Of a DNA stretch of 5,583 nt, positions 1 through 5,583 are shown one piece after another (position 1 is the first letter of the stretch; every line of letters starts with the position of its first letter). The DNA lies in assembly GCA_001513395.1 (NCBI GenBank), contig LFTP01000057.1:1-5583 (forward strand), written 5' to 3'. The translations under genes were made by a program, and so were the position numbers. The DNA is from Clostridia bacterium DTU080. GTDB taxonomy: Bacteria; Bacillota; Limnochordia; DTU080. The notes beneath the pieces were generated by a model. It saw nothing but the letters and a program-made list of their open reading frames with translations, made no database searches and was not told the origin of the DNA.

Positions 1-1
1 C

Positions 2-991
2 GCCAAACAGCTGGGAGCTCGCGGCCTGTTGCAAGATATCACGCCGCGGTTTCAGTCCCTGCCCGCCTCAGTGCGCAATGACTTCTGGCCCGCGCTAATC
101 GAAGATCTTAGCTACCAGGGGCGGCTCTATGCCTTGCCGCTGGGCACCGTAACCAGCGTGTATTACTACAACAAGCAGCATTTTGATGAAAAGGGCATCC
201 TTCCGCCTTCCGCAGCCTGGAGTTGGGAGCGCGAGGGAGTTGCAGAACTCAAAAAGCTTACCGAGGATTTGAACGGTGACGGTGTGATCGACAGGTGGGG
301 AATTGGCGATCTTGCGGGCGGAGGCATGGGCAACTACTATCCGTTCATCTATTCGGCCAACAAGGGCCAGCCGTTGTTCAGCGAAGATGGGCGACAGTTT
401 CTTGGCAACACGGCCGAGGTTCGGGAGGCGTTGCAGCTATTGCAGAATCTGGCTCAACAGCACGGGGTGATGCGCACGAGCGGAGGCTGGACCGATTTTG
501 CCGAGCAGAGAGTCTCCACTCTCGTCTGGGGGAGCTTCATGGCGGGCTACTTCCCCAGATACGAGAATCTGGATTGGGATTTTGCCCTCTTTCCCACGGT
601 CATGGGTGAGCGAGCCGCCGTTGTATGGGCAGAGACTCCGTACGGGATCTCCGTAGGAGCAAAGAATCCGGAGCTTTCTTGGCGGGCCTTGGAGTTCATA
701 GCCAGCACTGAAGGTCAGCAACACTCCATCCGCCTGGGTTGGGGCATTCCCCCTGCTCGCAGAAGCGTCACCGTAGGTCAGTTCCTGCAGCACTTCCGCG
801 GCAAGAACATAGATGCGGTGGCTCACATGCTTTCATTGCCGCATAATCAGACCCTGCCGCGTCTGACACCGACAACGGCTATAAACATGTTCAGAGACGC
901 GTGCAGAGCCGTATCCCTGGGTCAAAAGGCGCCGGGGCAAGCCCTCGACGAAGTGACCCCCACGATCATGGCCATTCTTGATGCTCAGTAG
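2..991 (+). CDS. ABC transporter extracellular sugar-binding protein (family 1), 5' partial
   Basis: This is the C-terminal ~329 residues of a solute-binding lipoprotein that captures sugars outside the membrane for an ABC importer. The frame is open from base 2, so the gene starts upstream; family members usually run about 400-450 residues, so roughly 90-120 are missing, including any signal peptide and lipobox. Family signs are the YALPLGTVTSVYYYNK segment early in the visible part, a W..E...ELKKLT stretch followed by a calcium-loop-like DLNGDGVIDRWG (visible residues 89-100), the later GGWTDFAEQRVSTLVWGSF segment, and the GWGIPPARRSV signature near the end. The TTG at 29 is in frame but lies inside conserved sequence, so it is not the start. 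The gene ends with TAG at 989-991. No permease gene follows directly, which is unusual for this transporter class. The substrate cannot be read from sequence; the neighbouring lyase suggests plant-wall oligosaccharides (inference). Confidence 0.93.
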   Translation, partial: AKQLGARGLLQDITPRFQSLPASVRNDFWPALIEDLSYQGRLYALPLGTVTSVYYYNKQHFDEKGILPPSAAWSWEREGVAELKKLTEDLNGDGVIDRWGIGDLAGGGMGNYYPFIYSANKGQPLFSEDGRQFLGNTAEVREALQLLQNLAQQHGVMRTSGGWTDFAEQRVSTLVWGSFMAGYFPRYENLDWDFALFPTVMGERAAVVWAETPYGISVGAKNPELSWRALEFIASTEGQQHSIRLGWGIPPARRSVTVGQFLQHFRGKNIDAVAHMLSLPHNQTLPRLTPTTAINMFRDACRAVSLGQKAPGQALDEVTPTIMAILDAQ

Positions 992-1420
992 AGAGCGGGA
1001 TGTGACAACCGCTGTGGTGCGGCTGTCCCCGCCTAAAACACTGCGTTTGACGGCCACACGCCGGTGACCTCGGACTTTTCGGGTGATGTGTTCTGCAAAA
1101 ACATGTCTGGGCAAATCACCGCGGAGACCACGGAGGGAGCTTCTCAAAGGTCTCTGACCCGGATCTGCCGCCTCAGCGACGGTCACAGCGTGGCTTTATC
1201 AGGAGCGCCGCTGCGTCATGCCGCCCGGTCCGAACTCCATCTAAGCGAGGAATCCGTTTCGGTATCGGCATGGACGGTCTTCCTGGGACGTCGTTGCGGC
1301 TTATATCCCCCGGTAAGGTGCCCTGACTCGACAGCTGGCATTTGCGTGCTCGAGCTTCCTTGGAACGCACAGCAGATCAAGTCTCTCACCATCGGTCATG
1401 GACAGCGCTTAATGACCTTC
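992..1420. other. Intergenic stretch without a convincing gene
   Basis: About 430 bases between the binding-protein stop and a possible terminator. One + strand frame is open from about 1034 to 1534 (GTG at 1064, 156 residues). It has no Shine-Dalgarno site before the GTG at 1064 or the ATG at 1103, and its translation is rich in Ser, Arg and Cys with no hydrophobic core, domain or motif I recognise. The minus-strand open frames here (833-1186, 1173-1370) look equally non-protein. I treat the stretch as non-coding or a relic. Bases 1117-1138 resemble the CACCGCGGAGACACGGAGG type of dispersed intergenic sequence (see findings). No RNA gene was recognised. Confidence 0.5.
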
Positions 1421-1457
1421 AGCGCCAAATGTCCGGACTCCCGCAGGCGTTTTTTTG
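1421..1457 (+). terminator. Possible rho-independent terminator
   Basis: AGCGCC (1421-1426) can pair with GGCGTT (1446-1451), including one G-T wobble, and a run of seven T (1450-1456) follows at once. The 19-base loop contains the 8-base palindrome GTCCGGAC. The stem is short and the loop long, so this is a moderate candidate. It would separate the upstream transcript from the lyase promoter at 1531. No folding energy was computed. Confidence 0.35.
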
Positions 1458-1530
1458 CTTTGACTTCATCCCTCTTTATTCCTGATAGGGGTGATACTGC
1501 TGTTCTCACGTGGCCGGAAGAGGATATCCG

Positions 1531-1560
1531 TTGACGTTAGCCTCATACTGGATCTGTAAT
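1531..1560 (+). promoter_or_regulatory. Probable sigma-70-type promoter of the lyase gene
   Basis: TTGACG (1531-1536) and TGTAAT (1555-1560) each match five of six consensus bases and are separated by 18 bases. Transcription would begin near 1567, leaving a 5' leader of about 130 bases before the GTG at 1698. It lies in the non-coding gap, downstream of the possible terminator and upstream of a dyad, which supports a regulatory role. The call rests on consensus match only. Confidence 0.5.
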
Positions 1561-1571
1561 TGTCCCGGTTG

Positions 1572-1595
1572 TTTACAAGCTTTCCGAAAGGTAAA
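1572..1595. promoter_or_regulatory. Imperfect inverted repeat at the predicted transcript start; candidate operator
   Basis: TTTAC (1572-1576) is the exact reverse complement of GTAAA (1591-1595), and inside it CTTTC (1580-1584) mirrors GAAAG (1586-1590) around one central C. An unpaired AAG (1577-1579) breaks the symmetry. The element sits about 5 to 28 bases after the predicted start point, where a bound repressor could block transcription. No T-run follows and the RNA stem would be weak, so a DNA operator seems more likely than a terminator. The binding protein is unknown; it is not a clear LacI- or KdgR-type consensus. Confidence 0.35.
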
Positions 1596-1679
1596 GGATT
1601 GACAACGATACTGAGCGAAGTGGTTACAGCACATCAGAAGCACGGGAAGCGCTCTTCGAAATCCGATTGATTGAAAGAT

Positions 1680-1688
1680 GGAGGGAGG
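1680..1688 (+). promoter_or_regulatory. Ribosome binding site that decides the lyase start
   Basis: GGAGGGAGG lies nine bases before the GTG at 1698. The alternative in-frame TTG at 1671 is upstream of this site and has no comparable purine-rich site in front of it, so GTG 1698 is preferred. Confidence 0.75.
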
Positions 1689-1697
1689 ATCAGAAGA

Positions 1698-4601
1698 GTG
1701 AGGGGTCTTTGTCAGGCTGTACTATCGCTGGTCATAGTCGTTTTGCTAGCCACTGTGTTGGGGCTGGCGGCGTTTGCTTCCGAGCGGTTGCTCTTTGCGG
1801 ATGATTTCACCGAGGATCAGTCTGATGTTCCGCCGGCCAAGTGGAAGGTGTATGCCGCGGCCGGATACGTCAGTGTCGTCTCCGACACAGAGCTGCATAC
1901 GGGCCGGGCGGTTCGCATTACATCGGATCCAAGCAAGGAAAACACCTCGATTTCCGCTATGTTGTGGGATCCGCCGGCGAGTGAAGCTAAAACCATCGTC
2001 GTTGAGCATTGGGTTCGATCTTCACCCGAAAAGAATAACATGTATATAAGCAAGGAGGGGCGCCATCGACTCCATTGGTGGGTGTCGGGGGGTCATCTGT
2101 ACTTCAATCGCGGTGTGGCCACAGGGCAGAGTGCCACCAGAGTAGGCGAGCTCCGGGAAGGTTGGAACCGCCTGAGGCTGGTCGCCGATATCGAAAGCCA
2201 GACGGTGGTCTTCTACATAAATGATATGGACGTGCCGAGCAGTGAACCGTTGACTTTTGGCCGCCCCATCGATTCATGGGCCAATGCCGAACTGATCTTT
2301 GCCCAACACCGGAACATAAAGGGTGCCTTTTTCTACGGAGATGTGAAGGTGTGGAGTCTGGAGACCGAGGAGCAAGCCCAGTCGCGCCGGGCCATCGAGC
2401 TGGCGACAACTCCGATTTGGATTGAGTACCACGAAGTGGCGCAAAAGCCCGCCGAGTGGTGGGAGTCTGACGAGGCTCGCTTCTTGGCGGAGCGCATCAT
2501 ACGCAGGATGAAAGAGGATGAGATCACCATCGACATCCTGATCGGTACGTTGACCGTTCCCGACGGGATCTTGGCCACTCAACTTAGCGTGTTGGCGCAC
2601 ATGTACGCCCGAACGGGGGAGGGCAAATACAAAGAGGCCTTTCAACGAGGGTTGAACGTTCTTCTTGAGGCCCAGTTTCCCAGCGGCGGTTGGCCGACGG
2701 TCTATCCCAGATATAAGGATCGTGATCTGCACGACGACTTCTACGCCAAATCCACCTGGACGGCCATCCTGGCACTGTTGCGGGCCGTGTTGGGTCGGGA
2801 GTATCCCTTTGATACGGACATAGCTGACGCCATCGAGCCGGCTGCGCTGGAGACGGCTTTACAACGCATACCGCCGCAGGAGAAGACCAAGCGTTTCATG
2901 TATTCCGATTATGCCGGGAGAAGCCCTGAATGGTGGACATCTGACGAAGCGATACAAATCGGCGATAACCTGCTCACATGGCAGATACCCGAAGGCGGAT
3001 GGGGATGGGTGATGGGCATGGCTCACTTCCCATACATCCCTGAGTATCCCACCAGAACCCCGTCATGCACCGACGGAATCGAACGCGCCGATTTCAATCG
3101 CGGCCGGACGATCGCACCCATGCGCTATTTGGCCCGTCTCTATGCGGCTACAGGGGAAGAGCGCTTCAGGGAGGCGTTCTATCGCGGCTTGGATTTTATC
3201 CTTGCCTCACAGTACCCGACGGGCGGTTGGCCCCATGTCTATCCCAAACCCGAAACCTACACCTCCTACAGTCGACATGTGACTTTCTATACGGAAGCCA
3301 TGCCGACGGTCATGTCGCTCATTCAGGATGTTGTCTCGGGCCAATTCCCGTTCGATTTTGTCGATGAGGATTACAAGGTCCTCCTGGCAGAGGCGTTTGA
3401 GAGGGGCATTGACTATATCGTCAAATCCCAGATAGAGGTGGACGGTCGCCTGACAGGTTGGGGACATCGCCACGACCCTGATACCTACGAGCCCCGACCC
3501 TCTCGTGCCTTTGAGCCCGTCGCCATCGCGGTCTCGTCAACAACCGGAATCTTGAAACTGCTCTATTCCATCTCCGATCCGCCTGTCGAAGTCAAGCGGG
3601 CCGTCTTGAGCGCCTTTGAGTGGCTGGAGAAGGTGCGCCTCGAAGACGGCCGATGGGCTCTGTTCTACGAGATCGGGACCAACCGACCCATCTTCGTCGG
3701 CCGTGATCGGATCATACGCTACAACTTCTCGGAGATCGATCTTGAAAGGCAACTCAACTACTCATGGTACGGAACATGGCCCGAGGAGCTTCTCCTGCAG
3801 GCTCATCGCACGGGCTACTACGACTCTCTTTACGAAAGCCTCCCGGATTATCCGGCGGTGCGGGTGAGATTCCCGCTGGCCGACAACGCTCGAGTCACCG
3901 GTGATTTGGTTCTGAACATCGAATTGGTGCATGCCCATCAAAAGGCGAACCTGACCGACGTGATCATCGATATAGACGGTGAGGTTATCTACCGGGGTGC
4001 ACAACTTCCCGGCCGCGATGAGCTGATCATCGACACGGAGGATTTGGACGACGGGTACCATCGGGTGACGGTGACCACGGTGCACGACGCGTACGGTACG
4101 TTCCGGCAGGCGTTCAATATAAACGTTGCCAATCGTTGGACGCTTGTACAGAACATGGCTCCTCCGGTCACCGAAGGCTGGTTTCCGATAGATTTCCTGC
4201 AGACGGCGAGCCGTTCTGCCGGTTGGATCTATGACACTGAAGACAGTGACCGTTTCTTCCGCGATCCGCATCGCTTGGTTCGGGCGACGGAGGCCCCGGA
4301 ATACCTGATCTGGGAGACGCCCCGTTTGCGCCAAGTTATCCTCACGGTGTTCGTCCGGCCGCAAGTCCGTCTGGAAGAAGGACTTGAGCTGGCCGTGGCC
4401 GTCTCGCCGGATTCATGGAAGCCGCTAGCCTATACCGTAAGAATGGAAGGCGATTCCCAGGAATGGCAGCAAGCGGTAATCACCGTTGATTTCACAGGCG
4501 CCGAGGAATACAACTGGTTCCGTCTGACGCTGTCGGATCCTCTCCCAAACGATGCGGTTCAGATCGGCGGAGTAGTCTTCTCCGGCTTTGAGCCGCGCTA
4601 G
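1698..4601 (+). CDS. Secreted multidomain PL10-type pectate lyase-like protein
   Basis: The 967-residue product is exported. Residues 1-27 form a signal peptide (basic start, hydrophobic core, probable cleavage AFA|SE). Residues ~28-225 resemble a concanavalin/LamG-type beta-sandwich, likely for glycan binding. Residues ~245-372 are a degenerate copy of the first half of a PL10 lyase domain (EWW 253-255, GGWP 330-333). Residues ~405-715 are a full PL10-like domain: EWW 411-413, SQYPTGGWP to residue 512, HDPDTYEPRPSRAFEP 592-607, NRPIFVGRD ending at 670, and WYGTW 690-694. PL10 enzymes cleave polygalacturonate by calcium-dependent beta-elimination. Arg603 fits the family's catalytic arginine, but the usual DN.AT and TFND motifs read NRGRT and TFYTE, so activity or substrate may differ. 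An Ig-like domain (~720-812) and a C-terminal beta-rich, possibly carbohydrate-binding domain (~814-967) follow. The start is GTG 1698 by its ribosome site. The fold assignment is firm; catalysis is uncertain. Confidence 0.85.
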   Translation: MRGLCQAVLSLVIVVLLATVLGLAAFASERLLFADDFTEDQSDVPPAKWKVYAAAGYVSVVSDTELHTGRAVRITSDPSKENTSISAMLWDPPASEAKTIVVEHWVRSSPEKNNMYISKEGRHRLHWWVSGGHLYFNRGVATGQSATRVGELREGWNRLRLVADIESQTVVFYINDMDVPSSEPLTFGRPIDSWANAELIFAQHRNIKGAFFYGDVKVWSLETEEQAQSRRAIELATTPIWIEYHEVAQKPAEWWESDEARFLAERIIRRMKEDEITIDILIGTLTVPDGILATQLSVLAHMYARTGEGKYKEAFQRGLNVLLEAQFPSGGWPTVYPRYKDRDLHDDFYAKSTWTAILALLRAVLGREYPFDTDIADAIEPAALETALQRIPPQEKTKRFMYSDYAGRSPEWWTSDEAIQIGDNLLTWQIPEGGWGWVMGMAHFPYIPEYPTRTPSCTDGIERADFNRGRTIAPMRYLARLYAATGEERFREAFYRGLDFILASQYPTGGWPHVYPKPETYTSYSRHVTFYTEAMPTVMSLIQDVVSGQFPFDFVDEDYKVLLAEAFERGIDYIVKSQIEVDGRLTGWGHRHDPDTYEPRPSRAFEPVAIAVSSTTGILKLLYSISDPPVEVKRAVLSAFEWLEKVRLEDGRWALFYEIGTNRPIFVGRDRIIRYNFSEIDLERQLNYSWYGTWPEELLLQAHRTGYYDSLYESLPDYPAVRVRFPLADNARVTGDLVLNIELVHAHQKANLTDVIIDIDGEVIYRGAQLPGRDELIIDTEDLDDGYHRVTVTTVHDAYGTFRQAFNINVANRWTLVQNMAPPVTEGWFPIDFLQTASRSAGWIYDTEDSDRFFRDPHRLVRATEAPEYLIWETPRLRQVILTVFVRPQVRLEEGLELAVAVSPDSWKPLAYTVRMEGDSQEWQQAVITVDFTGAEEYNWFRLTLSDPLPNDAVQIGGVVFSGFEPR

Positions 4602-4711
4602 GATGACGCCTGAGAGGAAGCCGCCGCTTCGCTGGTTGCCAAGAAGAGGAAAACATCTCGGTGCGGCGTAGGCTTAGAGGGTGGCTGGCGGGGCATTCAG
4701 CTGTCGATCTC

Positions 4712-4717
4712 GGGAGG
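4712..4717 (+). promoter_or_regulatory. Ribosome binding site of the 76-residue membrane-protein gene
   Basis: GGGAGG ends six bases before the ATG at 4724 and nine before the second ATG at 4727. It selects these starts over the in-frame GTG at 4661, which would add a 21-residue arginine-rich extension and has no good site upstream. Confidence 0.6.
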
Positions 4718-4723
4718 CGATCG

Positions 4724-4954
4724 ATGATGTTGAGGTCAAGGAAGGCGGCGACGATCTTGGCCGGAGGTTTGGCTGCTACGGTAGGTATTTTCTTCATCGT
4801 TCTCTTTTTGATCAAGCTGCTTTGGGCCTGGACTATCCCGGATCTGTTCCCCGGAGCCGTGGAGGAGGGCCTGGTTGCGGCGTCGGTGTCGTGGGGGACG
4901 GCAGCCAAGATGGCTCGTTTTGCAGCCGTTCTGTCGTTGATCCCGCGCTCCTAA
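4724..4954 (+). CDS. Small membrane protein of unknown function (76 aa)
   Basis: I cannot assign a function. After a short basic N-terminus (MMLRSRK) comes one clear membrane helix at about residues 8-32 (TILAGG to FLIKLLWAW). A segment with WTIPDLFPGAVEEGLVAASVS follows in two overlapping parts: WTIPDLFPGAVEEG, then GLVAASVSW. The end, GTAAKMARFAAVLSLI, may form a second, weaker helix. The conserved-looking Pro, Asp, Glu and Trp residues after the helix argue for a real protein rather than a chance frame. The start is ATG 4724, or ATG 4727 three bases later, both served by GGGAGG at 4712-4717. It begins 122 bases after the lyase stop, and a 126-base gap separates it from the next small gene, so co-transcription is possible but not shown. 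A longer frame (4681-5043) overlaps it but is Gly-rich and lacks a ribosome site. Confidence 0.68.
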   Translation: MMLRSRKAATILAGGLAATVGIFFIVLFLIKLLWAWTIPDLFPGAVEEGLVAASVSWGTAAKMARFAAVLSLIPRS

Positions 4955-5064
4955 GCGCTGAGCTGCAAACGGCGGACTCTGCTTCGAGTGGTATGATCGC
5001 GCCCGTCTCGGCGCCGGTTGGAGGTCTTCGGATTTGGTCTTGACTTGATGCCACCGGAACAAGA

Positions 5065-5076
5065 AAGAAGGTGATC
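5065..5076 (+). promoter_or_regulatory. Extended ribosome binding site of the 53-residue gene
   Basis: AAGAAGGTGATC matches eleven of twelve bases of AAGGAGGTGATC, the full complement of the typical 16S rRNA 3' end, and lies four bases before the ATG at 5081 (core AGGTG eight bases before). It fixes the start and is strong support that this very short frame is translated. Confidence 0.72.
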
Positions 5077-5080
5077 ACAC

Positions 5081-5242
5081 ATGAACGGAAGGTCGGACCG
5101 CACCTACAACTTGGAGGTATTTGGAGGGACGTTTTGGATGGCTGCTTGGCTGTTCACCGTCGGCTATTTAGGGCTTTCCGTTTGGGAGGCGATTCTCGCA
5201 CTCATCGCCTGGCCTTATTTCCTCGGAGTTCACTTCCGATGA
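5081..5242 (+). CDS. Small membrane protein of unknown function (53 aa)
   Basis: A complete ATG-to-TGA frame with a nearly perfect ribosome binding site. After a polar start (MNGRSDRTYNLEVFGG) the protein is hydrophobic and aromatic to its end. One helix covers about residues 17-33 (TFWMAAWLFTVGYLGL) and a second about 36-50 (EAILALIAWPYFLGV), joined by a short turn, followed by a basic HFR end. This looks like a two-helix hairpin in the inner membrane with both ends on the same side. No catalytic motif is seen and I do not recognise the family. Lying between another small membrane protein and a FAD-dependent oxidoreductase, it could be a partner or accessory subunit (inference). Its TGA is 48 bases before the GTG of the oxidoreductase and in the same frame, so the two are probably co-transcribed. 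Confidence 0.7.
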   Translation: MNGRSDRTYNLEVFGGTFWMAAWLFTVGYLGLSVWEAILALIAWPYFLGVHFR

Positions 5243-5272
5243 GCTTTTTGGGCTGTCGAGGCCGCGGCGTAC

Positions 5273-5279
5273 GAAGGAG
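5273..5279 (+). promoter_or_regulatory. Ribosome binding site of the oxidoreductase gene
   Basis: GAAGGAG lies eleven bases before the GTG at 5291. A second purine-rich stretch, GGGAAGGTGGG (5285-5295), lies seven bases before an alternative TTG at 5303, so the start is GTG 5291 or TTG 5303. No in-frame ATG is available after the TGA at 5240. Confidence 0.45.
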
Positions 5280-5290
5280 TATTTGGGAAG

Positions 5291-5583
5291 GTGGGAACAG
5301 CATTGACTGCCAATTCAGGTCCGTTTGTGGTGGTGCCGGCTGAAAAGGTTCCGGTCGTCAGTGAAGTTGATGTGTTGGTATGCGGCGGAGGCCCCGCCGG
5401 GGTTTGCGCCGCCGTCGCTGCCGCCAGGCGCGGTGCCCGGGTTATGCTCGTCGAGAGATACGGCTTCTTCGGCGGCATGTCCACGGCGGGGCTGGTGGTC
5501 ATCTGGCACAAGCTCTACGGTATGGATCTTGAAACTCAGGTCATCAGGGGTCTACCTGAAGAGCTCGTGGAACGGCTGGCCCG
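5291..5583 (+). CDS. FAD-dependent oxidoreductase, 3' partial
   Basis: Only the first ~97 residues are present; the gene runs off the window. The N-terminal Rossmann fold for FAD is clear: DVLVCGGGPAGVCAAVAAA (residues 27-45) contains the GxGxxG dinucleotide motif, followed by RRGARVMLVER with the acidic residue Glu55 at the end of the second strand that normally binds the ribose. The next segment, YGFFGGMSTAGLV (57-69), is typical of the FAD_oxidored group of flavoproteins (Pfam family PF12831 from memory), which are often annotated only as FAD-dependent oxidoreductases and occur in carbohydrate loci. The substrate cannot be read from this part. The start is GTG 5291 or TTG 5303; twelve bases separate them and both fall before the conserved fold. 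It follows the 53-residue gene closely and probably shares its transcript. Confidence 0.9.
   Translation, partial: MGTALTANSGPFVVVPAEKVPVVSEVDVLVCGGGPAGVCAAVAAARRGARVMLVERYGFFGGMSTAGLVVIWHKLYGMDLETQVIRGLPEELVERLA

Noticed and set aside
994..1032. Terminator directly after the binding-protein gene (AGCGG/CCGCT and GCGG/CCGC pairs)
   Set aside because: Short stems with no following T-run; not distinguishable from chance in GC-rich sequence.
1330..1380. Possible relic of a MalG-type permease (frame-shifted resemblance to an AFARLxFPG segment)
   Set aside because: The match requires base insertions or deletions, and no frame continues with the expected hydrophobic helix on either side.
1064..1534. 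156-codon open frame on the + strand
   Set aside because: No ribosome site, Ser/Arg/Cys-rich composition, no motif or hydrophobic pattern, and its end overlaps the probable lyase promoter. Kept only as part of the intergenic description.
1599..1628. Second promoter built on the perfect TTGACA at 1599-1604
   Set aside because: The hexamers 17-19 bases downstream match the -10 consensus at only about two positions, so it is not listed as a promoter on its own.
3762..4364. 200-codon minus-strand frame inside the lyase gene
   Set aside because: Antisense shadow of a well-supported coding region; no recognisable domain.
4681..5043. 120-codon + strand frame overlapping the 76-residue gene
   Set aside because: Gly/Arg/Ser-rich translation typical of an out-of-frame reading; no ribosome site; conflicts with the better supported membrane-protein frame.
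1..5583. CRISPR arrays, tRNA or rRNA genes, insertion-sequence ends
   Set aside because: No regularly spaced repeats, no tRNA-like arm and anticodon pattern, no rRNA signature and no transposase motif or terminal inverted repeats were seen on either strand.

Overview
The window is a piece of a bacterial carbohydrate-utilisation locus. All supported genes lie on the + strand. Base composition looks GC-rich (high fifties per cent by eye, not computed). Strong Shine-Dalgarno sites (GGAGGGAGG, GGGAGG, AAGAAGGTGATC) and probable GTG/TTG starts are used. These traits, with a family 1 sugar-binding protein, an exported PL10-type polysaccharide lyase and a FAD-dependent oxidoreductase, would suit a plant-polysaccharide-degrading anaerobe or thermophile. 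Limnochordia-like Firmicutes, Armatimonadota or Chloroflexota are candidates, but the lineage cannot be fixed from this sequence.

Layout. Positions 2-991 encode the C-terminal ~329 residues of an ABC-transporter extracellular sugar-binding protein whose N-terminus lies outside the window. Positions 992-1697 hold no convincing gene. This stretch contains a possible terminator (1421-1457), a good sigma-70-like promoter (1531-1560) and an imperfect dyad just downstream (1572-1595). Positions 1698-4601 encode a 967-residue secreted multidomain protein: signal peptide, concanavalin-like beta-sandwich, a degenerate half PL10 repeat, a complete PL10-like pectate lyase domain, an Ig-like domain and a C-terminal beta-rich domain. 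Two small membrane-protein genes follow (4724-4954, 76 aa; 5081-5242, 53 aa), each with a good ribosome binding site. The window ends inside a FAD-dependent oxidoreductase gene (5291 to the edge).

How they may work together (inference): the exported lyase-like protein would bind or cleave pectin-type polysaccharide outside the cell, the binding protein would deliver oligosaccharides to an ABC importer whose permeases are not in this window, and the oxidoreductase would act on a substrate not identifiable here. The two small membrane proteins have no function I can assign.

The points most worth a second look are three. The PL10 protein carries an internal duplication of the N-terminal half of its catalytic domain, and both copies have replaced the family's usual acidic active-site motifs while the C-terminal arginine motif is kept. 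The pair of small aromatic-rich membrane proteins sits between the lyase and the oxidoreductase. The promoter/dyad arrangement upstream of the lyase looks regulatory.
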